Assembly (NCBI GenBank): GCA_001464795.1
Contig: LNEB01000014.1
Coordinates: 62,001-126,000 of the forward strand
From: Bdellovibrionales bacterium Ga0074139
GTDB taxonomy: Bacteria; Bdellovibrionota; Bdellovibrionia; Bdellovibrionales; Bdellovibrionaceae
DNA length: 64,000 bases
Reading direction: 5' to 3'
The notes beneath the pieces are model-generated. The model was not told where the DNA came from. It saw only the letters and a program-made list of their open reading frames with translations, and did not search any database. Every line of letters starts with the position of its first letter. The first letter of the stretch is position 1. The position numbers and the translations under genes were made by a program. Below, piece by piece: positions 19,375-27,543 of this stretch.

Positions 19375-20344
19375 AATCAAGACCCCTTTGAATTAGGTCT
19401 TTGATTATTAAGATATCTTCTGTGGCAGGAATGATACGGTTATTAATAACTAGAACTGGCTCTAAAATCTTAAGACGAAGGGACTCGGCTTGATCTTGTA
19501 GAATAGAACTTTTGAAAAGTTGAGCTAGAATACAATTGTTGAACTCTTGTTGATCTAATTTAGATTCTTTGGCAATAGCAGCCAAATCAATTTTTTGATT
19601 AAAATTGATTTGCAGCAAATTCAAGTGAAAATCTGATAATTTTTTTTGCTGATTTGCACACAACAAAGACTGAAATATTTGATAGGCTAATTGGTCCTCT
19701 GAATCCTGACCTAAAAAGCGTAGCTCAAAATTCAGCAGGTTGGGAAATAACTCATTTAGTACTTTCACATTTTCAAAAATATTTTTCAACTGTGGCAATG
19801 AATAATTAAAAAATAAAGGAATGCTGATTTTTGCCGATTGAGACCCTAATACAGCTTTTCCTCTTGATTGAATCTGAGCCATTGGATAACTTGGAAGTGG
19901 GAAGTGATAGCGCAACTGGAGTTCACTTGATTTTCTAAGCATTATCTGGTTTTGCATCTCACGAGCTTTTTTGATCTTCAAGTTATCCAGAAAATTTTGA
20001 TACTCTGTTTTTGAAATGAGTTTTAAATCTTTATCAAAACTTTTAACGTAATCTTCGAATTCGACAGTTGTCACCTCAATGTCTTGTAAATTAAACCTAT
20101 CTTCACTAGTGCCAATAATTTGCTTTTTGAACCACTGATCTGCAAGATTTTTTTTTGAAAAATAAACAGATTTTTCTGCATCAATTATTCCAATACCAGA
20201 TGATTCGATGAGCTCTTGACTTTTCAACTTACCACCGGAATAGGTCGCAAAAAGATCAGGCTGAATTTCTTGATTTTTAGGTATAAAAAAACCTATCAAA
20301 ATTCCAAAAATTATTAAGCTTATGTAAATCATCCAGTTTTTCAT
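19367..20344 (-). CDS. Thioredoxin-fold paralogue lacking the CxxC active site
   Basis: 325 aa, the same length as the oxidoreductase at 8504. It has an N-terminal membrane anchor (residues 5-20) and a helical middle. Residues 172-200 align without gaps to the paralogue's active-site strand, 'LFFNYSLPQLKNIFENV' against 'LFTNYYCIFCDQIYEKI', so both catalytic cysteines are replaced by leucine (L183, L186). The second Cys pair, C229 and C271, keeps exactly the 42-residue spacing seen in the paralogue (C232, C274). A proline at the cis-Pro position (P296, 'EPVLVIN') is also kept. A redox role is therefore unlikely; a chaperone or docking role for fibre 2 or the beta-repeat protein is inferred. 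It lies 27 nt after fibre 2 and overlaps the next gene. Confidence 0.75.
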   Translation of the reverse strand: MKNWMIYISLIIFGILIGFFIPKNQEIQPDLFATYSGGKLKSQELIESSGIGIIDAEKSVYFSKKNLADQWFKKQIIGTSEDRFNLQDIEVTTVEFEDYVKSFDKDLKLISKTEYQNFLDNLKIKKAREMQNQIMLRKSSELQLRYHFPLPSYPMAQIQSRGKAVLGSQSAKISIPLFFNYSLPQLKNIFENVKVLNELFPNLLNFELRFLGQDSEDQLAYQIFQSLLCANQQKKLSDFHLNLLQINFNQKIDLAAIAKESKLDQQEFNNCILAQLFKSSILQDQAESLRLKILEPVLVINNRIIPATEDILIIKDLIQRGLDYD

Positions 20345-20371
20345 ATTGTAGCCCGCATTGTTGCTAAAATT

Positions 20372-23300
20372 TTATGGCTGGAATCCTGTCGACCAAGTGA
20401 CGTAACAATCCCAGTTACCACCTTTTTGTATTGTCATTAAACCATAGACTGTTCTTGTTCCAACAGCCGTCGGAGCATTAGCGGGTTTAAAGTAAGTCGC
20501 AGTACAACCTGAAAAAGTATAAGTTCTAGATACTGTGTCCTCTACAACGATATTATAGACACCACCATTCGATGGGTTTGTAACTGTGATAGTAGGTCCA
20601 CCAATGGATGCCAATGTGTGAGTATTCGAAGTTGCTAAATTAATTGTGGCACCTGATGCAATGGGGTTCGTTGCAGAAGCAATTGATCTTGTTGCCGTGA
20701 TCGTTGTGCCATTATCAACAATTGCTGAATCACCGATGGCTCCAGCTGCTGTAAATTTAGGAATTGCGTTTGTTGTACCTGTTCCACCAACAGCACCACC
20801 GTTAGGAATTAAATCCACATAAGCTCCACCATTTTGTGAAACTAAGTACCTATTCGAAGTAGAATCAAAATAAATTCTTCCTTGACCAGCTGGGGAAAGG
20901 GCAGGTGCTGCCATTCCACGTTGATCTAGTGCCGAAGCAATTGAAACTGGTGCCGTAGAATCTGTTGTATAAATTGAAAATTTGTTTGTTCCTTGAACGC
21001 TAGCGATGTGTAAACCATAAGCATTAGTAACAGTACCTGACCCACCCTGAAGTACAGAGGACCTAAATCCATAGGCATTAGTAACAGTGCCAGAAGTTGT
21101 ATTAAGTGTTACTTGAGAACCTGTTGCATTACCTAAAGTTCCACTAGGATAGAGATCCAATTCAAATAAACTACCCGTTGTTGATGAAGCTGCGTTGGCA
21201 GTACTACTCCAATCCATATTGGCGTAAATACCTCTCTGCGTAGAGTTATTTGCACCACCCTCAGTAGACAACTCTATCATGTTATTAGAGGCACCTGACG
21301 TTCGATAAATGAAAATAGATTCAGGACGAACTTGACCATTCACACGCAATTTTTGAGCAGGATTTGTTTCTCCAATTCCCACATTACCATTTGCAAGGAT
21401 CGTCATTTTGTTAGTACCTTGAGTTTCAAAATTCAAAGCATAAGCATCATTAGTACCAATCGTCGCATCAGCAGCAAAACTATTTCCACCTTGAAGAATA
21501 TCACCAATTCCACCGGTCGGAATCAGGTCTGTGTAGGCTCCACCGTTTTGTGAAACTCGAAACTTGTTTGATGTGGAATCAAAATAAATTCTTCCTTGTC
21601 CAGCTGGTGATAAAGCAGGAGCTGCCATTCCACGCTGTGAAAAAGCACCGCTCACATCAAGAGCTGTACTAGGATTTGTATTTCCGATACCGACGTTACC
21701 GCCGAAAGAAGACGGTGTCGTACCCGCAGTAAACACCCCGTAATTCACCGCGCCTTTAGTTAAATTTTCTATATACAATCCATATTGAGTATTTATAGTT
21801 CCAGTACCCGATGCGTTGCCAACAGTGAAACCACGTCGGTCACCGATAATGCCATTGGCTTGCGCCTGGCTACCAAAGCCGGACACCACTAAAGCTGTTC
21901 CACCGGGAGCGTTCGTGAAATTCGAAGAAATTCCAACCGTGCCGGAGAGATTAACACTACCGTAAACATTTTGGTTTAGATAAGCACCCCGCTTAGTATT
22001 GATATCTGAAACGGTATAGTTGCGGTTTATTTCTACCACACTGTCTGCATTTCCAGTGGCAACAGTGAGATCATTTGAAATTGTAAGCGGCGACGCAGGT
22101 GTTGTTGCTCCAACCCCCACATTTCCATTTTTCAGAATCATCATGGCATTGGATCGACCAGCACCAAGGCTTGTACCATTACCCACAACAAAAAGAGGAT
22201 CCGACGTAACCCATGTATTTGCAGACTCTCCACCTTTTGGCAGGTTGTATTGACCGATGGACATTTGAGCATAACTATCAGCTGTTGTGGTGTGACCGAA
22301 AGATTGAGAATTAATACCAATTGCAGTTGCAGCACCACCAGAAGCCATAGAATTGCTTCCAGTTGCTCGTGCAGAATCACCCTGCGCAAACGAGTACCCA
22401 CTTGATGCTCTAGAGTTGTGTCCTACAGTCAGCGATTTGTCGCCAAGCACAGCGTTGGCCTCTGGCGTGCCAATCGCAAGGGCTTGGGAACCACCGAAAT
22501 ACATGAGGCCGCTTGGTTGTGAGCTATCAGTGGGAACTGCGAGACTGAGCCTCTGAACACGAACGCCACCACTAGCAGTTACCGTAGGTGTCGAATAAAG
22601 ACCACGAGAAAGACCAGTCAACGTCGTTGCAGTTTTGCCACTGTAAGACATCAGTTCTTGGCCAACTCGAACAATTCCCGTTGCCGGATAGTTGGCTGTT
22701 GATGAAACTGTTAATGTAGTATCGGCTATCCCAAGATTTGCTGAGAGTGATGAATCAGCACCTGACATCGATGAAACTGTTAAGCTACCATCAACTTCTA
22801 ATTTCGATTTTGGTGAAGTTGTTCCAACACCGACGTTACCTGCTGGTAAAATCGTCATCTTCGTTGTGCCATCCGTTTCAAAATTCAAAGCGAATGTATC
22901 GTTTGTACCTAAAGTAGCGGCTGCACCGAATGTATTACCGTCATTAACAAATCCACCACCTCCAGAGATATTAATATTTTGACAGGCCCATGCCCCAGCC
23001 ACAGTGTTGTAATAACTGGTTTGTGAAGTTGTACACGAAGCCGCAGGCAAAACCTGAGCATTGTAATCAGCTGTTTGCAATGCTCCTGTAATTCTAGCGT
23101 CATCACCCGCCGCCACAGTATTAACAGCTGTACCCACATTTAAAGTTAAAACTGGAGTTGTTGTTCCAGTAGCGACAGATAGGTATGCATTAGCAGAAGT
23201 GACTTCAGTCACTCCACCAGCCGGAGCATCAATCCAAGAAACATTTGTTCCATCTGTGGATAATAACTTTCCCGATTGTGCCGCTTGAGTCGGTAATAAA

Positions 23301-25936
23301 TTATTAATAGCCGCTTGTGCAGTGATTGCGCCTGTACCACCACGAGCAATTGGTAAAGTTCCTGAAGCAATATTATCAGCATTGAGATTTGTTAAGTTCA
23401 CACCACTGACAGCTGGTAATTGAGAAGTTGCATTTAATTGTACGATCTGATTAGCCCCTACACCCACATCCACATTCAAGGTGGCAGAACCAGAAGTTGC
23501 ACCACCCGTTAAACCTGTACCAGCATTCACTTCTGTGATGTCCCCAGTTGCAGATGCTGAAGTTAAAATATCTGCGTAAGCCGAACCATTTTGTGAAATT
23601 TTGAAAGTATTAGATGTGGAATCAAAATACACTCGTCCCTGACCAGCTGCTGATATAGCGGGTGCAACCATTCCACGCATAGTCATAGCACCATTAGTAT
23701 CTATGGCTGAAGTTGGATCTAATAATCCAATACCTGCAAAACCATTGGCATCAAATTCAAACAAACGAGTGCCGTCGAAATCAAATCTCACACCCTTTTC
23801 AATGTCAGCATCGATATTAATACCGGTGTAATTGCCATTATCATTTTGCCTAATTCGCATAAGACCGGCCGATTGCTCGACATAAATTTGTCCTAGTTTA
23901 TTTGTATTCCCATCATTGATCTGAAGTCCGCCTTCAAATCTTGTATTCCCAGTGCTTAATAATCTAAGCATATTCTGATTATTTCTTTTCAAAACTAAAT
24001 CTTGATTATCATTCGTACCCAAAACAGCTTCAGCGCCAAAAGCATTTCCACCTTGCGAAAATCCTGAACCTGCCACACCCGGAGTAAACCACTCCCACTG
24101 AAAAGCTCCTTCATTCCAACGTAAAGATTGTCCACTTTGTCCAGCAGTAGGAGCAACTGAAGAGGAAGGAATTCGAGATGTCACATTTAGCACATCACCA
24201 ACTGTAGTAAATACAGAATTCGGAGCTGCTTTCGCCCAAGCAGCCACGGTAGGATCAGTTTCTACAGTCAATCCTGCATCAGCAGAAGGAACATAGTTAG
24301 TTCCATCAAATTTTAAAACCTGACCATTCAACGGCACAGTTGCCACAACATTTGTCCCACGTATTCTTTCAACCACTGTTGAACCTTGAGCACCCGTCAC
24401 ATCACCAGCAACAGTGATATTAATATTTTGGCAAGCCCACACACCACCCACTGAGAACCAGTAAGGAGTTTGAGCCGTTGTACAAGAAGCAGCTGGTAAT
24501 ACATCAGAGTTATAGTCAGCAGCCTGCAAGGCACCCACGATTCTAGCATCATTACCAGCTGCTACTGTGTTAGCAGCAGTTCCCACGTTCACTGTTAAAG
24601 CTGGTGTTGTAGGGACTGTATTGTCTACAGTTAAATAAGAATTAGTAGAGCTAACACCAGTTAAAGATCCAGAGCTTGCAGGAATCCATAACAACTGACC
24701 TGAAGCATCTGTTGAAAGCACATAACCATTTTGCGGAGCACCTGTTGGCAAAGTGAGATTGTAATTGGTTGTAATATCAGTTGGCGCACGAATTGTTGCA
24801 GTGTTTGTGTCGTTGTCATTTAAAACTAAATTTCGAGCTGAAAAACTTGTTGCTGAAACACTTGATGCATTTGTGATTGCATTATTGCCCATGTTAATCG
24901 CACCTGACATCGTTCCACCTGTCAGAGCTAATTTTGTTGCATCATCAATAGTCACTTGAGAAACGGAAGTGATTCGACCTTTAGTATCATAACCGATCAC
25001 AGGCACCGAAGAAGCTGATCCCGCAGATCCTGCGGTCACTAAATTAGGCAATGCTAAAACTCCATTGCTGATAAAAAGTCCACTTGTCGCCTGATCTGTA
25101 TTGATCTGAACGATACCTTTAGCTAAATAGCTGGCATCACCTGGTGATCCACCCGTGTCATCAGCTGAAGGCACCCAGTTGGTACCGTCATATTTTAAAA
25201 TTTGTCCAGGAGTTGGTGCTGTGGCCACAACGTTTGTGCCACGAATTCTTTCCACACTTGTTGATGTGGAAGTTCCCGTCACATCACCAGTGAAAGTGGA
25301 AACACCCGGACGCAAATATTGGTTATTTGTTCCAGCAATTAAATCAACCAAAGTGTTCACTTGTCCGGACGTTAAAGGCGTGTAAACAGCAGAAGGTGCA
25401 ATTTTTAAAAATTCGTTGGAACGGTAACCATCAAGTTGTGTTGAGTTGTAAGCTAAAGGTACAAAATTAATTGTAGCCGGTGGCATTGTTTCCCATGGTG
25501 CTGTTCCATTTTCACGGAAATAAACCTGAAACTTACGGCCATGATCTGTGGCCGGAGTATAAGTTCCTGAAGCATCATCACATGTTAAACCTGATGGGTA
25601 GGGACTTTTATTTGAAAACACTTGCAGCAATGTAAATTGTGAACCTGTCAGCGGATTAATAACAGTTACAGGTACGCGGTTTGGAGCATCAGTATCACCA
25701 ATAGTAATTGTGAACACACCTGCGGTGGCACTTAAATCTTTTGTCTGAAACTCTTCCCAAAATAAACAACCCTCATTACCAGGAGATTTAATTTGAATAC
25801 GAAATTCAGTCGTCTGCGAGGTGACTGGAGTATTATCGGAGGATCGCATAATACGGCCATGGTAGGTAATACCAGATGCCGCTAGAGCGTGGTTAGAAAT
25901 CAAGAGAAGTACAACAACGTACAGAATATTTCTCAT
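20372..25936 (-). CDS. Giant trimeric-type fibre protein 2 (MAT-like adhesin with YadA-like head repeat)
   Basis: 1854 aa with a signal peptide (MRNILYVVVLLLISNHALA). The N-terminal region parallels fibre 1 almost residue for residue (ASGITYHGRIMRS, GCLFWEEFQTK, TCDDASGTY, then LPASAVYTPL-type and GQVNTLVDLIAGTN segments). The shaft has 'GTND', 'GVGTTSP' and three 'GQGR(I/V)YF' units near residues 760, 1445 and 1683. Residues about 1167-1223 read as YadA/Hep_Hag head repeats ('SGYSFAQGDSARATGSNSMA'), which form trimeric left-handed beta-rolls, so trimerisation is well supported. The C-terminal domain differs from fibre 1 in most of its sequence but ends in the related VTWSTGFQP. Inferred to be a host- or prey-recognition fibre heading an operon with 19367 and 15721. 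Confidence 0.85.
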   Translation of the reverse strand: MRNILYVVVLLLISNHALAASGITYHGRIMRSSDNTPVTSQTTEFRIQIKSPGNEGCLFWEEFQTKDLSATAGVFTITIGDTDAPNRVPVTVINPLTGSQFTLLQVFSNKSPYPSGLTCDDASGTYTPATDHGRKFQVYFRENGTAPWETMPPATINFVPLAYNSTQLDGYRSNEFLKIAPSAVYTPLTSGQVNTLVDLIAGTNNQYLRPGVSTFTGDVTGTSTSTSVERIRGTNVVATAPTPGQILKYDGTNWVPSADDTGGSPGDASYLAKGIVQINTDQATSGLFISNGVLALPNLVTAGSAGSASSVPVIGYDTKGRITSVSQVTIDDATKLALTGGTMSGAINMGNNAITNASSVSATSFSARNLVLNDNDTNTATIRAPTDITTNYNLTLPTGAPQNGYVLSTDASGQLLWIPASSGSLTGVSSTNSYLTVDNTVPTTPALTVNVGTAANTVAAGNDARIVGALQAADYNSDVLPAASCTTAQTPYWFSVGGVWACQNINITVAGDVTGAQGSTVVERIRGTNVVATVPLNGQVLKFDGTNYVPSADAGLTVETDPTVAAWAKAAPNSVFTTVGDVLNVTSRIPSSSVAPTAGQSGQSLRWNEGAFQWEWFTPGVAGSGFSQGGNAFGAEAVLGTNDNQDLVLKRNNQNMLRLLSTGNTRFEGGLQINDGNTNKLGQIYVEQSAGLMRIRQNDNGNYTGINIDADIEKGVRFDFDGTRLFEFDANGFAGIGLLDPTSAIDTNGAMTMRGMVAPAISAAGQGRVYFDSTSNTFKISQNGSAYADILTSASATGDITEVNAGTGLTGGATSGSATLNVDVGVGANQIVQLNATSQLPAVSGVNLTNLNADNIASGTLPIARGGTGAITAQAAINNLLPTQAAQSGKLLSTDGTNVSWIDAPAGGVTEVTSANAYLSVATGTTTPVLTLNVGTAVNTVAAGDDARITGALQTADYNAQVLPAASCTTSQTSYYNTVAGAWACQNINISGGGGFVNDGNTFGAAATLGTNDTFALNFETDGTTKMTILPAGNVGVGTTSPKSKLEVDGSLTVSSMSGADSSLSANLGIADTTLTVSSTANYPATGIVRVGQELMSYSGKTATTLTGLSRGLYSTPTVTASGGVRVQRLSLAVPTDSSQPSGLMYFGGSQALAIGTPEANAVLGDKSLTVGHNSRASSGYSFAQGDSARATGSNSMASGGAATAIGINSQSFGHTTTADSYAQMSIGQYNLPKGGESANTWVTSDPLFVVGNGTSLGAGRSNAMMILKNGNVGVGATTPASPLTISNDLTVATGNADSVVEINRNYTVSDINTKRGAYLNQNVYGSVNLSGTVGISSNFTNAPGGTALVVSGFGSQAQANGIIGDRRGFTVGNASGTGTINTQYGLYIENLTKGAVNYGVFTAGTTPSSFGGNVGIGNTNPSTALDVSGAFSQRGMAAPALSPAGQGRIYFDSTSNKFRVSQNGGAYTDLIPTGGIGDILQGGNSFAADATIGTNDAYALNFETQGTNKMTILANGNVGIGETNPAQKLRVNGQVRPESIFIYRTSGASNNMIELSTEGGANNSTQRGIYANMDWSSTANAASSTTGSLFELDLYPSGTLGNATGSQVTLNTTSGTVTNAYGFRSSVLQGGSGTVTNAYGLHIASVQGTNKFSIYTTDSTAPVSIASALDQRGMAAPALSPAGQGRIYFDSTSNRYLVSQNGGAYVDLIPNGGAVGGTGTTNAIPKFTAAGAIGDSAIVDNGTTITATRSIASATNPIASGATINLATSNTHTLASIGGPTITVTNPSNGGVYNIVVEDTVSRTYTFSGCTATYFKPANAPTAVGTRTVYGLMTIQKGGNWDCYVTWSTGFQP

Positions 25937-25943
25937 GAATAAC

Positions 25944-25971
25944 TGATCGGACTTTTTGGTCTAGACCTTTA
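25944..25971 (-). promoter_or_regulatory. Sigma-28-like promoter of fibre gene 2
   Basis: On the minus strand, TAAAGGTC (25971-25964), a 12-nt spacer, TCCGATCA (25951-25944), then 7 nt to the ATG. Similarity to the fibre-1 upstream region extends about 45 nt further upstream (AGACTT.CG.TTTT.TGTC), so the regions are homologous. The spacer contains part of a GGTCTAGACC palindrome. Confidence 0.6.
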
Positions 25972-26036
25972 GATTAAAAGTTAGACAGAAAACGAAAGTC
26001 TCATTGTGAAACATCACTATATCAAAATAGACCATA

Positions 26037-26065
26037 TTGACATAATATCATAAGCGGCTTATGAT
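26037..26065 (+). promoter_or_regulatory. Sigma-70 promoter with 19-bp palindromic operator
   Basis: TTGACA (26037-26042), a 17-nt spacer and TATGAT (26060-26065) form a near-consensus promoter. A perfect palindrome with 9-bp arms, ATCATAAGC-G-GCTTATGAT, spans 26047-26065 and covers the spacer and -10. Transcription would start about at 26072, right before the ATG at 26074. This is the layout expected for autorepression of a toxin-antitoxin or defence pair. Confidence 0.7.
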
Positions 26066-26073
26066 CATTCTTA

Positions 26074-26340
26074 ATGAACTCTGAAATTAAAAAATATCTT
26101 TCATCGATTGGTAAAAAGGGTGGCTTAAAAAGTCGTAGAATCCTAACACGCGAACAAGCATCAGAAATGGTTAAGGTCAGGCAAGCCAAAAAGTATTTCA
26201 AGCTTTACTACAATCGATGCTTTTGGTCCTTCAGTCCCGACTACAAAGTGCAAAAAAAAGATATCCGCTGGGTGGCAGAGCAGTTGATGAAGAATGGGGA
26301 CCGAACACTTTGGGAAATTGGAACAAAACTATGCCGCTAA
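26074..26340 (+). CDS. Small partner protein of AbiEii-like nucleotidyltransferase
   Basis: 88 aa, basic at the N-terminus, with SIGKKGGLKSRRILTREQA, then 'RQAKKYFKLYYNRCFWSFSP' and 'IRWVAEQLMKNGDRTLWEIG'. I recall small proteins of this pattern placed directly upstream of AbiEii-like nucleotidyltransferases. The basic GKKGG segment could bind DNA, and the palindrome over its promoter makes autoregulation likely (inference). Its stop overlaps the next gene's start by 10 nt, so the two are translated together. No Shine-Dalgarno is available if the transcript is leaderless. Confidence 0.75.
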   Translation: MNSEIKKYLSSIGKKGGLKSRRILTREQASEMVKVRQAKKYFKLYYNRCFWSFSPDYKVQKKDIRWVAEQLMKNGDRTLWEIGTKLCR

Positions 26341-27125
26341 CGAAATTTCAAACACGTATAGCAAAATTAATAGCTAAAAACCGAAGTGAAGAAAGCCATC
26401 TTGCTGGCGGTGCAGCTCTTCATTTTTTACCACAATCCATAAGATACAGTTTGGATTTAGATTACTTTCATGATTCAGAACAAAGAGTGGCTCAGGCTTT
26501 TCAAAACGACAGTGTCACTCTTAATCAAAACGGCGTAGAAATTGAAGTGGAAATGAATCAACCTGGATACATTCGCTGCATTGTAAGGCAGGAAAATGAA
26601 TCCACAAAAATCGAATGGGCTCAAGACTCTAGCTGGCGTTTTATGCCTGTACAAATTGAAAAATCTATCGGCTATGTTTTGCATCCCATAGACCTTGCCA
26701 TCAATAAAATTCTAGCTCTAGTTGGACGCGATGAAGCCAGGGATTTTTTAGATGTTCATTACACTCATGAAAATATTTTGCCTCTAGGAGCTCAATGCTG
26801 GGCGGCCTGCGGAAAGGATCCAGGCTTTAACCCCATTTCATTGCTTGAAATTTTAAAACGCAGAGGCAAATATCAGCAAACTGATTTCGATCGTCTCCAT
26901 TTAAAAAAACCAGTGGAATTACAGCTTTTGAAAAAAAATTGGCTTAAAATGTTAGAAGAAGCAGAAGAATTTTTTAAGCTTGCACCACCAGAAGAAGTTG
27001 GGTGCCTTTACTACTCTTTAAAAAGAAAATCTTTTTATCAACCGACAGATTTTAAAAAAGATTCAGACAGAGTTCTACACTTTGGAAGACCTGGTGGCGT
27101 TTTGCCAAAAATTATTTCTGATTAA
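26331..27125 (+). CDS. AbiEii-type nucleotidyltransferase (candidate toxin)
   Basis: 264 aa from the ATG at 26331, preceded by GGAACAAAACT; the frame is open further upstream but only as an overlap with the partner gene. Motif I of the DNA polymerase beta-like fold is visible: 'LAGGAALHF' (GG at 26-27) and 'RYSLDLDYF' (D42, D44). The later 'INKILALVGRDEARDFLDV' segment matches the AbiEii family helix with K and R/D residues. Such proteins transfer nucleotides to tRNA or other targets and act as toxins in type IV-like toxin-antitoxin or phage-defence systems. It ends with a 4-nt convergent overlap with the MaoC gene. Confidence 0.8.
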   Translation: MPLTKFQTRIAKLIAKNRSEESHLAGGAALHFLPQSIRYSLDLDYFHDSEQRVAQAFQNDSVTLNQNGVEIEVEMNQPGYIRCIVRQENESTKIEWAQDSSWRFMPVQIEKSIGYVLHPIDLAINKILALVGRDEARDFLDVHYTHENILPLGAQCWAACGKDPGFNPISLLEILKRRGKYQQTDFDRLHLKKPVELQLLKKNWLKMLEEAEEFFKLAPPEEVGCLYYSLKRKSFYQPTDFKKDSDRVLHFGRPGGVLPKIISD

Positions 27126-27535
27126 GCCTTAGGGGCTGTCATCATAATCACTGCCTGGCCTTTAACACAGATGTCCCCATTGGATTTTCGCTTAGCGATG
27201 GTTTCCACTGTGCCAATGCCTTTTTCTTTTCTTAAAGCGACGAGCGTCATTGATATTTCTATTTCATCACCAACAAAAACAGGATTGGTAAACTTCATAT
27301 CTTGACCCAAGTAAATGCCGTTTCCCCCGAAGGTTTCCACAAGGCATCTAGAAAAAAAACCGCCCATCAACATTCCATGGGCGATGCATTTTCCGAATTT
27401 GGTTTTTTTTGCGTACTCTTCATCCACATGAATGGGATTATAGTCGCCGGTCACATCAGCAAATTTTGTGATCATTTCTTGAGTAATTTTATAATCAAAA
27501 ACTTTCGAGTAACCAACGTCATAAATCCAATTCAT
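27122..27535 (-). CDS. MaoC-like (R)-specific enoyl-CoA hydratase
   Basis: 137 aa with a hot-dog fold. The hydratase signature is present: 'FADVTGDYNPIHVDEEYA' with the catalytic D and H, followed by 'GKCIAHGMLMGGFFS'. Family members hydrate trans-2-enoyl-CoA to (R)-3-hydroxyacyl-CoA in fatty acid or polyhydroxyalkanoate metabolism. The length is normal for a single-domain MaoC/PhaJ protein. The next gene upstream on the same strand is PIN-PhoH (8 nt away), so they are probably cotranscribed; no functional link is evident. Confidence 0.88.
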   Translation of the reverse strand: MNWIYDVGYSKVFDYKITQEMITKFADVTGDYNPIHVDEEYAKKTKFGKCIAHGMLMGGFFSRCLVETFGGNGIYLGQDMKFTNPVFVGDEIEISMTLVALRKEKGIGTVETIAKRKSNGDICVKGQAVIMMTAPKA

Positions 27536-27543
27536 AAGATCCT

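Noticed and set aside
3940-25385. Many plus-strand and out-of-frame ORFs of 60-150 codons inside the fibre and repeat genes
   Set aside because: They run antisense to or out of frame with long repeat-coding genes. Their repetitive, low-complexity sequences mirror the coding repeats and they have no ribosome sites.
3545-25936. Possible CRISPR array or satellite repeats
   Set aside because: Repeated DNA is explained by imperfect protein modules of about 100 residues or more; there are no short identical repeats with regular spacers.
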